DNA of 64,000 nucleotides from Neorhizobium galegae. Its GTDB lineage: Bacteria > Pseudomonadota > Alphaproteobacteria > Rhizobiales > Rhizobiaceae. The position numbers and the translations under genes are program-made. Shown here piece after piece: positions 63,561-64,000 of the stretch (positions within the stretch are counted from its first letter, which is position 1; each line of letters begins with the position of its first letter). Where the stretch lies: positions 1,245,501 to 1,309,500 of the forward strand of contig NZ_CP090095.1 in the NCBI RefSeq assembly GCF_021391675.1. Direction: 5' to 3'. The notes below the pieces were generated by a model. The model worked only from the letters and a program-made list of their open reading frames with translations, had not been told where the DNA came from and made no database searches.

Positions 63561-64000
63561 TCAGGAGACGGCCGGGCTTTCGGAAAGGTTAGCGCGTGTA
63601 GCCGCAATCGAAATCACCGCCAGCGTGATGATTGCACCACCATAGACATACGCGGTATTGGAGAGGCCGAGCGTCGGAGCGATCAGTCCGGCGACAATCG
63701 CCGGGATCGAAAAGGCGAGGTAGCTCTCGACCAGGAAGGCTGCGAACAGACCGGCTCTTTCATGGCTCTCGGCAAGCGGCAGGACGACCTTCAGAATGTT
63801 GGAAAAGATCGATCCGAACCCGAGGCCGGCCACCGCCGTGCCGAGGAAGAGGAGCCAGACCGCCTGCAGGTGTACGCCTGAGAGCGTGATCAGGACGCCG
63901 ATCATCAACGCGGTCGTGCCGGTCGACAGAACCCGCTGGGGCGTCCATGCACGGAACACGAAGACCGAGGCGGTGGCGCTCAGCATCAGCGTCGCGACGA
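63561..64000 (-). CDS. MFS transporter, 3' portion only
   Basis: The gene enters from beyond the right edge of the window. The visible C-terminal part (at least 141 residues) has about four hydrophobic helices (WLLFLGTAVAGLGFGSIFSN, ESYLAFSIPAIVAGLIAPTL) typical of MFS permeases. Gly-rich helix GLGFGSIF supports this. The substrate is unknown. The 63419-63560 gap should hold the pleC promoter. Confidence 0.75.
   Translation of the reverse strand, partial: VATLMLSATASVFVFRAWTPQRVLSTGTTALMIGVLITLSGVHLQAVWLLFLGTAVAGLGFGSIFSNILKVVLPLAESHERAGLFAAFLVESYLAFSIPAIVAGLIAPTLGLSNTAYVYGGAIITLAVISIAATRANLSESPAVS

Noticed and set aside
1..64000. CRISPR array, rRNA or tRNA genes
   Set aside because: No regularly spaced direct repeats, rRNA sequence or complete tRNA cloverleaf was seen on either strand.

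Overview
The window is a chromosomal segment of an alphaproteobacterium of the Rhizobiales, most likely Rhizobiaceae (Rhizobium, Agrobacterium or Ensifer relative). The evidence is high-GC coding sequence, rhizobial mosaic palindromic repeats, a feuN-feuP-feuQ locus, a ccmIEFH (cycHJKL)-degP run, the glnE/pleC neighbourhood and a Rhodobacter-type gene transfer agent (GTA) structural cluster. Assignments come from reading translated sequence; no database search was run.

Layout. (1) 1-3450: copper export and sensing, with copA-cueR and copZ each behind a CueR-type operator. (2) 3.7-8.7 kb: exported esterase-like phytase protein, outer-membrane barrel, MFS transporter and selO, then a promoter-hairpins-terminator unit that looks like a small RNA gene. 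(3) 8.9-23.4 kb: a GTA cluster in canonical order (g1-like, terminase, portal, protease, capsid, connector, adaptor, DUF3168, major tail, g10, chaperone, tape measure, g12, g13), loaded with extra cargo: a GH19-type lysin, a Dabb protein, ParDE, a Phd/PemK-like pair, an MFS transporter and mosaic repeats. (4) About 23.37-44.13 kb: an island that replaces the end of g13, all of g14 and the first half of g15. (5) 44.13-46.45 kb: the remaining 3' half of g15 and a holin-like gene. (6) 46.5-64 kb: ordinary chromosome with feuNPQ, a lipoprotein, cytochrome c maturation genes, degP, a two-component pair, glnE, pleC and a partial MFS gene.

The island is visibly AT-richer and holds four parts. First is a hairpin-rich noncoding leader and a duplicated-HTH regulator facing a DUF6634-like gene and an AAA+/M41 protease gene split by an in-frame TGA. 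Second is a tightly coupled five-gene RiPP locus: a 68-aa precursor, a B12-type radical SAM enzyme with a CX7CX2C cluster, an accessory protein, a LanB glutamylation protein and a separate LanB elimination protein. Third is an IS21 element between two broken genes, a UvrD-like helicase remnant and a metallophosphoesterase. Fourth is a complete QatABCD anti-phage operon.

How it fits together: the GTA particle genes are probably no longer functional, because the tail-tip genes g14 and g15 are lost or cut. The locus has become a landing site for accessory and defence genes. The most interesting candidate system is the RiPP locus. Its precursor has no cysteine, no LanC-type cyclase is present, and the predicted core is almost entirely hydrophobic and beta-branched. 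This suggests a dehydrated, possibly C-methylated linear peptide, with export and leader removal supplied from elsewhere.
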